Counted from the first letter of the stretch, positions 15,535-24,308 are shown. The stretch is 34,975 bases of DNA from Lachnospiraceae bacterium (GCA_026169045.1 JAPFDH010000059.1:1-34975); one strand, 5' to 3'. A program made the numbers and translations. The notes: generated by a model from the sequence alone, not told the origin.

Positions 15535-16731
15535 TTGAAAACTCTGATCGAATTATACGATAATGAAGCAATTGAAAATATTCTTGCACCAATTGCGATT
15601 CATCCGGAGCGGGTGATTTATTTATGGGATGAAAGTGTCAATGGATTGGTGGATGGAAATAGAGAAGGTGGAATTCGCCGTTTTTTAAATAGCCAAAAAC
15701 CTGTTTTGAGCGCTATTTTCTATGAAATAGAATCATCGGAATTGAAAGATATCGGTAAAGAATTGGAAGGGATTCTCAGCAGGTATGAAGATTGTGTCAT
15801 TGACTTTACCGGCGGAAGCGGAATACTATTTTTTGCTTTGAGTATGTATGCAAAGGATCATCATATTCCCAGTTTTTTTATTGATTTCTCCACAGGAAAA
15901 ATGGTGAATCTTTTCGGATGTGAGAGACTGACCAGAGAGTTTCAAATTCCTTCATTAACTTCAAAAGAATTGTTTCGTATTACCGGGGGGAGCATGTACC
16001 GATATGGTAATTTTGAAGACATATGGAAAGAAGAAGAGTTTCAGGATGATATACGTAAAGTCTGGAAATTGTATTTTCAGGATCCGGATCATTGGCATGA
16101 TCAAATGGAATATCTTGAGTATGCCAATGAACAATATGGAAGTTCTTCATCGGCTCTTACAATTCTGGCACCTGCCACAGTGAATATCCACAACAGGGTA
16201 TACCAAAATAATCGAAAACTCTTGGAAGAATGGAAAAGAATCGGAATAGTACGATATTGCTACACGGAAAATGATATGATTCATATTATGTTTAAAAATG
16301 ATGCCATTAAAAGATGTGTAACGAAAATGAAGTCCAGTCTGCTTTTGTATTTATATGCGTTGGCAAAATCAGCAGATTTCTTTGATGAGGTACGCATCAG
16401 TTTAATGGTAGATTCGGATGAAATAAGCCGTCAGTATCATAATATAGCCAGCAAGATTGATTTACTTCTTATGAAGGGAATTATTCCGGTCTTTGTAAAG
16501 TGTACGATTGATGTGCCTACCAGACAGGATTTGGAAGGGCTGTATATGCAAGCCAGAAAGTTTGGCGGAAGGCTGTCAAAAATGTTATTGGTTACCACAA
16601 AAGACCTAAGATATGCCCATCCGGCTATAGCTGAAGGAGCCAGAAGTTTAGGAATAGAAGTAGTAGACCGGTATGACCTTCCGCAAAAAAACTTCCTGAG
16701 TCAGTTATACTGGATTGTAAATCGGAATTAG
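15535..16731 (+). CDS. DUF1887 family protein, Card1/Can2-like CARF-nuclease homologue
   Basis: A 398-aa protein with an N-terminal Rossmann-like CARF domain (about 1-150), a middle helical/winged-helix region (about 230-290), and a C-terminal restriction-endonuclease-like domain (about 290-398). The start is TTG 15535 because GGAGGTG (15521-15527) lies 7 nt upstream; the in-frame GTG 15505 and ATG 15529 are poorly placed. Card1/Can2 proteins of this family are activated by cyclic oligoadenylate from type III CRISPR systems and cut nucleic acid. Here the CARF ligand motif is DFTGGSG (90-96), without the usual lysine. D309 (KIDLLLMKG) is kept, but the position of the catalytic lysine in the P-V-F-x-S-C-K pattern reads P-V-F-V-K-C-T (T324). 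FGGRLSKMLLVTT after it is typical. No CRISPR or cas gene is nearby. Nuclease activity is uncertain. Confidence 0.78.
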   Translation: MKTLIELYDNEAIENILAPIAIHPERVIYLWDESVNGLVDGNREGGIRRFLNSQKPVLSAIFYEIESSELKDIGKELEGILSRYEDCVIDFTGGSGILFFALSMYAKDHHIPSFFIDFSTGKMVNLFGCERLTREFQIPSLTSKELFRITGGSMYRYGNFEDIWKEEEFQDDIRKVWKLYFQDPDHWHDQMEYLEYANEQYGSSSSALTILAPATVNIHNRVYQNNRKLLEEWKRIGIVRYCYTENDMIHIMFKNDAIKRCVTKMKSSLLLYLYALAKSADFFDEVRISLMVDSDEISRQYHNIASKIDLLLMKGIIPVFVKCTIDVPTRQDLEGLYMQARKFGGRLSKMLLVTTKDLRYAHPAIAEGARSLGIEVVDRYDLPQKNFLSQLYWIVNRN

Positions 16732-16732
16732 T

Positions 16733-17095
16733 TTAGCTTATCATGCCTCCGACCATTCCGCAAACACCGCAGATAGCCATTGTGAGGATGGAGGAGGCAA
16801 TTCCCTGTGCAATTTCTTTTTGTATAAGAAAAGAAAGAAAAATTAAAATCAGAAAATATAAAACACCAAAAAGTAAACCCCACAAAAACTTTTTGTGTTG
16901 CATCGATTTTCCTATTATAAAACCACCGGTCAAACAGGAAATGATGTAAATTGCATAAATACCGATGCGAAGTTGATTTTGAGGCATTTTCATTTTGTAA
17001 AACAAAAAGGCTAAAGCAAAAAGCATAATACCTGTTAAGACGTATGTAAAAAACAGGCTTTTAATAAAAAATAAAATTTTCGGATTTAATTTCAT
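16733..17095 (-). CDS. TIGR04086-type small membrane protein
   Basis: A 120-aa protein with four hydrophobic segments (about 8-30, 42-62, 69-90 and 97-117) and a glycine-rich end (ICGVCGMVGGMIS). Size and pattern fit TIGR04086, an uncharacterised membrane family of Clostridia that, as I recall, is often found near yajC and the SCIFF genes, as it is here. A strong AGGAGGGAG ribosome site precedes the start on the minus strand. It is convergent with the DUF1887 gene, the two stops being 1 nt apart, and divergent from the CNNM gene. Function is unknown. Confidence 0.72.
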   Translation of the reverse strand: MKLNPKILFFIKSLFFTYVLTGIMLFALAFLFYKMKMPQNQLRIGIYAIYIISCLTGGFIIGKSMQHKKFLWGLLFGVLYFLILIFLSFLIQKEIAQGIASSILTMAICGVCGMVGGMIS

Positions 17096-17231
17096 AACTC
17101 CCTCCTAAGTGGGTTATGATGCAGTGTATGATAGAAATGAGCAAATTATGCATGTACAATATAGAAGATAAGGATATGATAAGATAGAACAATCAAAATA
17201 TATCACAAGTAAAAATGAGGAGTGACAAAAA

Positions 17232-18536
17232 ATGGATTCAAGTGATGTCATACAGCTGATCGGATTATTGATATTATTGGTTTTATCCGCATTTTTTTCA
17301 TCAGCAGAAACAGCATTTGTTACATGTAGTAAAATTAGAATGCGATCTCTGGAAGAAGATGGAGATAAAAGAGCCAGAACAGTTATTCGAATACTGGATA
17401 ATAAGTCAAAAATGCTTAGTGCCGTGCTGATCGGGAATAACATTGTTAATTTGACCGCATCATCATTGGCTACAATTTTAGCAACCCGTTTTTTTTCCAG
17501 AATGACGCCGGGAATTGCAGCAGCGGGTCCTGGTATTGCCACTGGTATTTTAACAATATTGGTACTTATTTTCGGAGAAATATCTCCTAAAACAGTGGCT
17601 ACAGGAAATGCTGACAAGATGGCTTTAGCATATGCTCGGGTGATTTATATTCTTATGAAAGTATTGACCCCTGTCATTATTGTTATTAATTTTTTAGCGC
17701 ACGGATTTATGAAAATATTTCATATTGATCCGGAGGCAAAACAGGCATCTATAACCGCAAGTGAATTGAGAACAATTGTGGATGTCAGCCACGAAGAGGG
17801 TGTGATTGAAAATGAAGAGCACAAGATGATTAAAAATGTCGTAGATTTTGGAGATTCGCAGGCAAGAGATGTGATGGTTCCGAGAATCGATATGACATTT
17901 GTACAGGCAGATGCTACTTATGATGAATTGATGGCTATTTTTAAGGAAGATATGTATACCAGGATACCGGTATATGAAGATACGACAGATGATGTGGTCG
18001 GAATCATTAATATGAAAGATGTGCTACTGTATAGTCAGGAAACAGATTTCTCTATCAGAAAGCTGATGCGTAAATCACATTTTACTTACGAGTCGAAAAA
18101 AATATCTGAATTATTAGTGGAGATGCGTCGCACGTCTTCCAGTATTACGATTGTTTTAGATGATTATGGTGCAACAGCCGGTTTGATCACTCTGGAGGAT
18201 TTGATTGAAGAGATTGTTGGGGAAATCAGAGATGAGTTTGATGAAAACGAAAAAGATCAGATTGAAAAGGTTGGAGATTTTGAATATTTGGCAGAAGCTT
18301 CCATAAAATTAGAGGATTTCAATGAGTATGTTGGTTCCGATCTGGAGTCAGAGGAATATGATACACTGGGCGGATTTGTGATGGAACAATTGGATCGTCT
18401 TCCAAGGAAGGGTGAAACATTGACTTGGGAAAATATGGAGTTTGTTGTAGAAGCCATAGAAAAAAATCGAATGGACAAAATCCGCGTTTTTGTCCATCAG
18501 AATTTTTCAGAAACCGTTGACCAGGAAAATCCGTAA
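17232..18536 (+). CDS. CNNM/CBS-domain hemolysin-like transporter protein (CorC/HlyC family)
   Basis: A 434-aa membrane protein. An N-terminal CNNM (DUF21) domain (about 1-185) has three or four membrane segments and motifs such as LLVLSAFFSSAETAF, GNNIVNLTASSLATI and LIFGEISPKTVA. A CBS pair follows (about 205-335, with ARDVMVPRIDM and DDVVGIINMKDVL) and then a CorC/HlyC transporter-associated domain (about 350-430). Although named after hemolysin C, proteins of this layout mostly act in Mg2+ or other divalent cation efflux or homeostasis; the substrate is not defined here. Start ATG 17232 has GAGGAG upstream. No convincing terminator precedes the scfA promoter. Confidence 0.9.
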   Translation: MDSSDVIQLIGLLILLVLSAFFSSAETAFVTCSKIRMRSLEEDGDKRARTVIRILDNKSKMLSAVLIGNNIVNLTASSLATILATRFFSRMTPGIAAAGPGIATGILTILVLIFGEISPKTVATGNADKMALAYARVIYILMKVLTPVIIVINFLAHGFMKIFHIDPEAKQASITASELRTIVDVSHEEGVIENEEHKMIKNVVDFGDSQARDVMVPRIDMTFVQADATYDELMAIFKEDMYTRIPVYEDTTDDVVGIINMKDVLLYSQETDFSIRKLMRKSHFTYESKKISELLVEMRRTSSSITIVLDDYGATAGLITLEDLIEEIVGEIRDEFDENEKDQIEKVGDFEYLAEASIKLEDFNEYVGSDLESEEYDTLGGFVMEQLDRLPRKGETLTWENMEFVVEAIEKNRMDKIRVFVHQNFSETVDQENP

Positions 18537-18582
18537 AAATGTATTGTATAGGAGGATTCTTCAAGAATCTGACGAAAAGTAA

Positions 18583-18611
18583 TTGCGAAGACAAAAAGGA
18601 TATGGTATACT
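18583..18611 (+). promoter_or_regulatory. Promoter of scfA-scfB
   Basis: TTGCGA (18583-18588), 17-nt spacer, TATACT (18606-18611) with an extended TGG before the -10. The scfA leader is about 60 nt. Confidence 0.78.
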
Positions 18612-18680
18612 GAAAACGATAATAAAGTGGTAAGGGCAAACGATACCGCTTGATTTTATATAGTATATGGAGGATGAATC

Positions 18681-18824
18681 ATGAAGAGAATTAAGACTTT
18701 AACAACAAAGACATTAAAGAATACAATGAAGAAGGGCGGATGTGGAGAATGTCAGACATCCTGTCAGTCTGCTTGTAAAACATCCTGTACAGTTGGAAAT
18801 CAGAGCTGCGAGAACAACAAATAA
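18681..18824 (+). CDS. scfA: SCIFF peptide precursor (six cysteines in forty-five family)
   Basis: A 47-aa ribosomally made precursor peptide, below usual ORF-size cut-offs. It begins MKRIKTLTTKTL and carries a core with C21, C24, C28, C32, C36 and C43; the part from CGECQTSCQSACKTSC through TVGNQSCEN is nearly the family consensus. The family (TIGR03973) is found across Clostridia, nearly one per genome, beside a radical SAM SPASM enzyme that forms Cys-to-Thr thioether links. From memory, the link mapped in a thermophilic homologue joined Cys32 and Thr37; both residues are at those positions here. The mature role is not known. The ribosome site is TGGAGGATG. It is followed by a stem-loop and scfB. 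Confidence 0.96.
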   Translation: MKRIKTLTTKTLKNTMKKGGCGECQTSCQSACKTSCTVGNQSCENNK

Positions 18825-18899
18825 TAGCAGAAGCTGAAAGCAAACAACAGGCGTTCGATAAGACAAAATAAAAAGATTCGATGGGTCTGTATGGAGAAG

Positions 18900-18928
18900 A
18901 AAGCCGAGGGGGATTCCTCCTCGGCTTT
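18900..18928 (+). terminator. Stem-loop between scfA and scfB (probable attenuator)
   Basis: AAAGCCGAGG (18900-18909) pairs perfectly with CCTCGGCTTT (18919-18928) around a 9-nt loop, but only three Ts follow before GCAATG. A leaky terminator or a 3'-protecting structure would give more peptide mRNA than enzyme mRNA. scfB has no promoter of its own that I can see. Confidence 0.7.
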
Positions 18929-19003
18929 GCAATGTTAATGAATGGAAAATGTTCGGTATGGAAAAGAATCATACCAATCACAAGATTTATAGGAGGAAAT
19001 GCT

Positions 19004-20359
19004 GTGATTCACCAGTATAAAAGTAATGGGTATAACATCGTATTAGATATTAATTCCGGATCGGTTCATGTCGTGGATGATGTGGTGTATGATGTGGTTC
19101 CATTATTTGAAGAAAATGGAAAACAAGAGATTATAGATTCTTTAAAAAGCAAATATGCGGTTGAAGAGATTGAGGAAGCGATTGAGGAAGTAAAGGAATT
19201 AAAAGAAGCAGAACTTCTGTATACTCCAGATATTTATCGTCAATATATTACAGATTTCAAAAAGAGAGAAACAGTTGTAAAGGCATTATGTCTGCATATT
19301 GCTCATGATTGTAACCTGGCTTGCAAATATTGTTTTGCTGAAGAAGGGGAGTATCATGGAAGAAGAGCGTTAATGAGCTACGAAGTAGGAAAAAAAGCAC
19401 TTGACTTTTTGATTGCAAATTCTGGTAACCGCATTAATCTGGAAGTTGATTTTTTTGGCGGGGAACCACTGATGAATTGGGATGTGGTAAAACAGTTAGT
19501 GGAATATGGACGCTCTCAGGAAAAAATTCATAATAAAAAGTTTCGTTTTACACTGACGACAAATGGTGTATTGCTTAACGATGAGATTATGGAATTTTGT
19601 AATCGGGAAATGAGCAATGTGGTACTCAGTCTGGATGGAAGAAAGGCAGTTAACGACCAGATGCGTCCATTTCGTAACGGAAAGGGCAGTTATGATTTAA
19701 TTGTACCAAAGTTTCAGAAGTTTGCTGAAAGCCGAAATCAGACAAACTATTATGTACGTGGAACTTTTACCAGGGAAAATCTGGATTTTTCTCAAGATGT
19801 TATCCACTTTGCTGATTTGGGATTTAAGCAGATGTCTATAGAACCTGTCGTAGGATTACCGGAAGAGCCATATGCGATTCGGGAAGAAGATTTGCCTCAA
19901 ATTATGGAAGAATATGATAAATTGGCAAAGGAATATATCAAAAGAAAGAAGGAAGGAAATGGTTTTAATTTCTTCCATTTTATGATTGATTTGGAACAGG
20001 GACCATGTGTGGCAAAACGTTTGTCCGGTTGTGGATCCGGTACAGAATATTTGGCAGTAACTCCTTGGGGAGATTTGTATCCATGTCATCAGTTTGTAGG
20101 GGAAGAAAAGTATCTTCTTGGTAATGTGGACACAGGAATCATCAGAAAAGATATTTGTGATGAATTTAAGTTGTGTAATGTTTACGCAAAGGATAAGTGT
20201 CAGAAATGCTTTGCAAAGTTTTATTGCAGTGGCGGATGTGCAGCTAATGCATATAAATTCCATGATTCCATAACAGATGCATATGATATTGGTTGTGAGA
20301 TGCAGCGTAAACGTGTAGAATGTGCTATTATGATTAAAGCGGCCTTAGCGGATGAGTAA
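19004..20359 (+). CDS. scfB: SCIFF maturase, radical SAM/SPASM thioether-forming enzyme
   Basis: A 451-aa radical SAM enzyme that cross-links the ScfA peptide. The N-terminal 90 residues (IHQYKSNGYNIVLDINSGSVHVVDDVVYDVVP) resemble the peptide-binding RRE-like domain of SPASM maturases. The radical SAM cluster is C103-x3-C107-x2-C110 in CNLACKYCF, with FFGGEPLMNW as the SAM-binding GGE motif. The SPASM region has many cysteines (GPCVAKRLSGCGSG, GDLYPCHQF, CQKCFAKFYCSGGCAANA, GCEMQ) for two auxiliary clusters. Start GTG 19004 lies 7 nt after AGGAGG (18991-18996); the longer frame would run through the scfA-scfB hairpin. It is followed by secDF. Confidence 0.95.
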   Translation: MIHQYKSNGYNIVLDINSGSVHVVDDVVYDVVPLFEENGKQEIIDSLKSKYAVEEIEEAIEEVKELKEAELLYTPDIYRQYITDFKKRETVVKALCLHIAHDCNLACKYCFAEEGEYHGRRALMSYEVGKKALDFLIANSGNRINLEVDFFGGEPLMNWDVVKQLVEYGRSQEKIHNKKFRFTLTTNGVLLNDEIMEFCNREMSNVVLSLDGRKAVNDQMRPFRNGKGSYDLIVPKFQKFAESRNQTNYYVRGTFTRENLDFSQDVIHFADLGFKQMSIEPVVGLPEEPYAIREEDLPQIMEEYDKLAKEYIKRKKEGNGFNFFHFMIDLEQGPCVAKRLSGCGSGTEYLAVTPWGDLYPCHQFVGEEKYLLGNVDTGIIRKDICDEFKLCNVYAKDKCQKCFAKFYCSGGCAANAYKFHDSITDAYDIGCEMQRKRVECAIMIKAALADE

Positions 20360-20386
20360 ATAAAAGATTAAAATGATAATGGATAA

Positions 20387-20405
20387 TAACAGGTTTTGCC
20401 TGTTA
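20387..20405 (+). other. Small stem-loop between scfB and secDF
   Basis: TAACAGG (20387-20393) pairs with CCTGTTA (20399-20405) around a 5-nt loop, with no T-run. It may lie inside one scfAB-secDF transcript. Confidence 0.35.
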
Positions 20406-20470
20406 CAATAACCACATCGTTATTGAAGTGGGATAAAGGAAAAAGAAATCATTAAAGGAGAAAGAAAACG

Positions 20471-22678
20471 ATGAGCAAGAAGAAAGGGATCATCAGTCTG
20501 GTTGCCGTTTTGGCAGTGACAGCGCTGGTTCTCTATACCGCTATTTTTGGTATAGGAGAAGATGGATCTGGCAGTATGGCTGATATTAATCTTGGTCTGG
20601 ATTTACGTGGCGGTGTCAGTATTACTTATGAGGCTGTAGAAGAAAATCCGTCGGAACAATCCATGGAAGATACGAAAGAAAAATTACAGGATCGTGTTGA
20701 AAATTATTCTACGGAATCACAGGTATATATGGAAGGATCCAATCGTATTACCATTGATATTCCTGGGGCAACAGATGCCAATGAGATTTTAAAAGAACTG
20801 GGAGAACCAGGTACTTTGATTTTCTGTACAGATGCCAATGATCCGGAAGGAACTATGGTTATGGATGGAAACGATATTAAGAATGCGCAGGGCTATATGA
20901 ACAGTCAGGCAACGGATTCAAGAGATCGTTACATTGTGCAATTGACGCTGACGGAAGACGGACGTCAGAAATTTGCCGCTGCAACAGAAGAATTGGCAGA
21001 GACACAGGGTGTTCTTTATATTATTTATGATGGTGAAGTAGTAAGTGCACCTCGCTGTGAACAAAAAATTGATAGTGAAACTTGTGAAATTAATGGTATG
21101 AGCAGCTTAGATGAAGCAAATAAATTGGCTTCTACGATTCGTATCGGTGCTCTTCCGGTTGAGTTAAAAGAATTGCGTTCCAGTGTTGTCGGAGCAAAAT
21201 TGGGAGAGGAAGCAGTACAGACAAGTTTGTTGGCAGGTGTCATTGGTCTGGCAATTATTATTGTGTTTATGATTGCTGTATATCGTATGCCGGGATTTGC
21301 TGCTTCTATTGCATTAATTTTATATACAGGAATGATTATTGTTCTTTTAAGTGCGTTTAATCAGGAAATTACGCTGACACTTCCGGGAATTGCCGGTATT
21401 ATATTGAGTATTGGTATGGCAGTAGATGCCAATGTCATTATTTTTACCCGTATAAGAGAAGAAATAGGTATGGGAAAAAATGTCAATACAGCAATAAAGG
21501 CAGGATTTTCGAAAGCGTTATCTGCGATTATTGATGGAAATGTGACGACACTTATTGCAGCAGCCGTTCTTTATATTATCGGTTCAGGTACTGTACGTGG
21601 ATTTGCTCAGACATTAGCTCTTGGTATTGTGCTGTCCATGGTTACAGCGTTATTTGTTACAAGAACTCTTATAAAAGCATTGTATGCAATGGGACTTCAA
21701 AGTGAAAAGTTGTATGGAAAAGTAGTACACAAAAAAACATGGAACTTCCTGGGAAAGAAAAACCTTTGTTTTGTTTTATCGGGTATTGTTATATTAGTAG
21801 GTATTGGAACCATGGTGTTCTATGGAGTTAAAGGTGACGCTTTGAATTATGGCTTGGATTTCAAGGGTGGTACTTCTACCAGCGTTACATTTAATGAAAA
21901 CCGTACAATCAGCCAGTTAAATGATGAAGTGAAACCGGTTGTTGCTGAGGTAACAAAAGATAATGATATTCAGCTTACTCCAGTGCAGAACAGTAATGAG
22001 GTAAGTATTAAGACAAGGGAATTAACCCAAGAAGAACGAGAAACTTTATATCAGAAGTTGACAGAAAACTTCGGTGTAGATGAATCCACGATTACATATG
22101 AGAATATTGGTGCGACTGTCAGTGGTGAAATGCAGAAATCTGCTATACAGGCAGTTGTTATAGCAGCGATCTTTATGCTGATCTATATCTGGTTCCGATT
22201 TAAAGATATTAAATTTGCTTCCAGTGCTGTAGCAGCCCTTATTCATGATGTATTAGTTGTGGTAGCATTTTATGCTGTGCTGCGTTGGTCTGTGGGAAAT
22301 ACATTTATAGCTTGTATGTTGACCATTGTGGGTTATTCCATCAATGCGACTATCGTCATTTTTGACCGTATTCGTGAAAACCTAAAAGAGAAAAAGATGG
22401 AATTGGCAGAATTGGTTAATTTATCTATTAGTCAGACATTGACCAGAAGCATTAATACTTCCCTTACAACGGTTATTATGGTTATCGTTTTGTATATTCT
22501 TGGTGTAGAATCCATTCGTGAATTTGCACTGCCGTTGATTGTGGGAATTGTGGCAGGTACATATTCGTCTGTATGTGTGACCGGTGCTTTGTGGTATGTT
22601 ATGAAAGTAAAATTTTCCGGAAAAAAGGATAAGGAATCTTTTAAAAAGCAAACAGAGAAGAAAGCTGTTAAGAGATAA
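20471..22678 (+). CDS. secDF: Fused SecD-SecF protein translocase subunit
   Basis: A 735-aa fusion of SecD (about 1-425) and SecF (about 430-735), with 12 expected membrane segments. The SecD part has a first membrane helix at about 5-25, LGLDLRGGVSITYE, a short periplasm-side P1 region, IRIGALPVELK and MAVDANVIIFTRIREEI. The SecF part has LNYGLDFKGGTSTSV and VGYSINATIVIFDRIRENL. The complex uses proton or sodium motive force to pull proteins out of the SecYEG channel. Many bacteria have separate genes; Bacillus and some Clostridia have the fusion. yajC, its usual partner, lies two genes downstream. The ribosome site is AAAGGAG. Confidence 0.96.
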   Translation: MSKKKGIISLVAVLAVTALVLYTAIFGIGEDGSGSMADINLGLDLRGGVSITYEAVEENPSEQSMEDTKEKLQDRVENYSTESQVYMEGSNRITIDIPGATDANEILKELGEPGTLIFCTDANDPEGTMVMDGNDIKNAQGYMNSQATDSRDRYIVQLTLTEDGRQKFAAATEELAETQGVLYIIYDGEVVSAPRCEQKIDSETCEINGMSSLDEANKLASTIRIGALPVELKELRSSVVGAKLGEEAVQTSLLAGVIGLAIIIVFMIAVYRMPGFAASIALILYTGMIIVLLSAFNQEITLTLPGIAGIILSIGMAVDANVIIFTRIREEIGMGKNVNTAIKAGFSKALSAIIDGNVTTLIAAAVLYIIGSGTVRGFAQTLALGIVLSMVTALFVTRTLIKALYAMGLQSEKLYGKVVHKKTWNFLGKKNLCFVLSGIVILVGIGTMVFYGVKGDALNYGLDFKGGTSTSVTFNENRTISQLNDEVKPVVAEVTKDNDIQLTPVQNSNEVSIKTRELTQEERETLYQKLTENFGVDESTITYENIGATVSGEMQKSAIQAVVIAAIFMLIYIWFRFKDIKFASSAVAALIHDVLVVVAFYAVLRWSVGNTFIACMLTIVGYSINATIVIFDRIRENLKEKKMELAELVNLSISQTLTRSINTSLTTVIMVIVLYILGVESIREFALPLIVGIVAGTYSSVCVTGALWYVMKVKFSGKKDKESFKKQTEKKAVKR

Positions 22679-22710
22679 TTATCGCAGATAGAAGGAATGG
22701 AAACGAAGTT

Positions 22711-22759
22711 AAGGGATGCTGTGAAAATCTAAAATATGGTTTTGCGGCGTCCCTTTTCT
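22711..22759 (+). terminator. Terminator-like hairpin after secDF
   Basis: AAGGGATGC (22711-22719) pairs with GCGTCCCTT (22747-22755) with one G-U pair and partial inner pairing; TT and CTG follow. The T-run is short, so read-through to tgt is possible. Confidence 0.5.
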
Positions 22760-22818
22760 GGACAGGAATATATGAAAAAGAGAAAGCATTGTGTTGTATA
22801 TGAGAGAAAGGAGGACAT

Positions 22819-23949
22819 ATGTATAAAATACTGACAACTGATGGAAATGCCAAACGAGCAGAATTTACGACTGTACATGGAACCATTCAAACACCTGTAT
22901 TTATGAATGTGGGAACTGTAGCAGCAATTAAAGGCGCTGTTTCCACCATGGATCTGAAAGATATCCATACACAGGTGGAACTTTCGAATACCTATCATCT
23001 TCATTTGCGTCCTGGTGATGAAGTGGTAAAAAAATTAGGAGGCCTTCATAAGTTTATGAATTGGGATCGACCGATTTTGACGGATTCCGGTGGTTTCCAG
23101 GTGTTTTCTTTGGCGGGAATGAGAAAAATAAAAGAAGAAGGGGTGTATTTCCGTTCTCATATTGATGGACATAAAATATTCATGGGTCCGGAAGAAAGTA
23201 TGCAGATTCAGTCAAATCTAGGTTCCACGATTGCTATGGCTTTTGATGAGTGTCCTTCGTCTGTTGCAGAACGTTCTTATATTCAAAAATCCGTGGATCG
23301 AACGGCCAGATGGCTGGAACGGTGCAAAAAAGAAATGCAGAGATTAAATAGCCTGGATGATACGATAAATAAACACCAATTATTATTTGGAATTAATCAG
23401 GGAGGCATTCTGGAAGATATAAGAATCGAACATGCTAAAAGAATCCGCGAATTGGATTTGGATGGATATGCAGTGGGCGGTTTGGCTGTGGGAGAAAGCC
23501 ATGAAGAAATGTATCATATTTTAGATGCTGTGGTTCCTTTTTTACCAAAAGATAAACCAACGTATTTAATGGGAGTGGGAACGCCGGCCAATATTTTGGA
23601 AGCAGTCGATCGCGGGGTTGATTTTTTTGATTGTGTATACCCGTCCAGAAATGGAAGACATGGACATGTATATACCAAAAAGGGAAGATTGAACTTATCC
23701 AATGCAAAATTCCAACTGGATGACAGACCATTGGAGGAAGGATGTCAGTGTCCGGCATGTCAGCATTACAGCAGAGCATATATCCGGCATCTGCTGAAAG
23801 CCGGGGAAATGTTGGGAATGAGGCTTTGTGTACTTCATAATTTGTATTTTTATAATAATTTAATGACTGAAATACGACAAGCCATTGACAATCACACGTA
23901 TAAAGAGTATAAATGTAATATGCTGGCATCTATGGAAGCCGGGGAATAA
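22819..23949 (+). CDS. tgt: tRNA-guanine transglycosylase (queuine tRNA-ribosyltransferase)
   Basis: A 376-aa TIM-barrel enzyme that exchanges G34 for a queuosine precursor in tRNAs with GUN anticodons. The general base is D89 (LTDSGGFQVFSL), the nucleophile is D271 (FDCVYPSRNGRHG), and the zinc site is C309, C311, C314 and H340 (CQCPACQ and VLHNLY). GINQGG and GGLAVGESHEEM complete the signature. Length is normal. The ribosome site is AAAGGAGG. No queuosine biosynthesis genes (queCDEF, queA) are in the window, so it uses precursor made elsewhere or salvaged. It sits between secDF and yajC, a widespread arrangement. Confidence 0.97.
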   Translation: MYKILTTDGNAKRAEFTTVHGTIQTPVFMNVGTVAAIKGAVSTMDLKDIHTQVELSNTYHLHLRPGDEVVKKLGGLHKFMNWDRPILTDSGGFQVFSLAGMRKIKEEGVYFRSHIDGHKIFMGPEESMQIQSNLGSTIAMAFDECPSSVAERSYIQKSVDRTARWLERCKKEMQRLNSLDDTINKHQLLFGINQGGILEDIRIEHAKRIRELDLDGYAVGGLAVGESHEEMYHILDAVVPFLPKDKPTYLMGVGTPANILEAVDRGVDFFDCVYPSRNGRHGHVYTKKGRLNLSNAKFQLDDRPLEEGCQCPACQHYSRAYIRHLLKAGEMLGMRLCVLHNLYFYNNLMTEIRQAIDNHTYKEYKCNMLASMEAGE

Positions 23950-23966
23950 CACAGGAGGAATGGAAT

Positions 23967-24272
23967 ATGCATTTTTTAACTTTAACTGAAAGCGGCGGAA
24001 TGTCGATCATGGTTATTGTGGTTTACTTAGTAGTGATCGTAGGTGCCATGTATTTCATCGCGATCAGACCACAGAAGAAACAGCAGAAAGAGCAGCAGGC
24101 ACTTCTGGCATCATTGGAGGTCGGAGATACTGTATTGACAACTTCTGGATTCTATGGTGTATTGATTGATATTACAGAAGATACCGTTATTGTAGAATTT
24201 GGCAATAATAAAGCGTGTAGAATCCCAATGCAGAAGTCGGCAATTGTGCAGGCAGAAAAGCCGGAAGAGTAA
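23967..24272 (+). CDS. yajC: Preprotein translocase accessory subunit YajC
   Basis: A 101-aa protein with one membrane helix (about 13-33) followed by RPQKKQQKEQQALLASLEVGDTVLTTSGFYGVL, the YajC signature, and a basic/acidic cytosolic domain. It forms the SecDF-YajC holotranslocon and stimulates export. It starts 17 nt after tgt with a strong AGGAGG and ends at a strong terminator, so tgt-yajC is a transcription unit. Confidence 0.95.
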   Translation: MHFLTLTESGGMSIMVIVVYLVVIVGAMYFIAIRPQKKQQKEQQALLASLEVGDTVLTTSGFYGVLIDITEDTVIVEFGNNKACRIPMQKSAIVQAEKPEE

Positions 24273-24308
24273 ATAAGAACTGTCGTAGTACAGTCAGCTG
24301 AATGAATG

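Noticed and set aside
15535-16731. CRISPR-linked defence island around the DUF1887 gene
   Set aside because: No repeat-spacer array, cas gene or nucleotide cyclase is within the window, and neighbours are housekeeping genes on both sides.
18551-18571. Terminator after the CNNM gene (GATTCTT/AAGAATC)
   Set aside because: The stem has almost no loop and no T-run; kept only as a weak hairpin.
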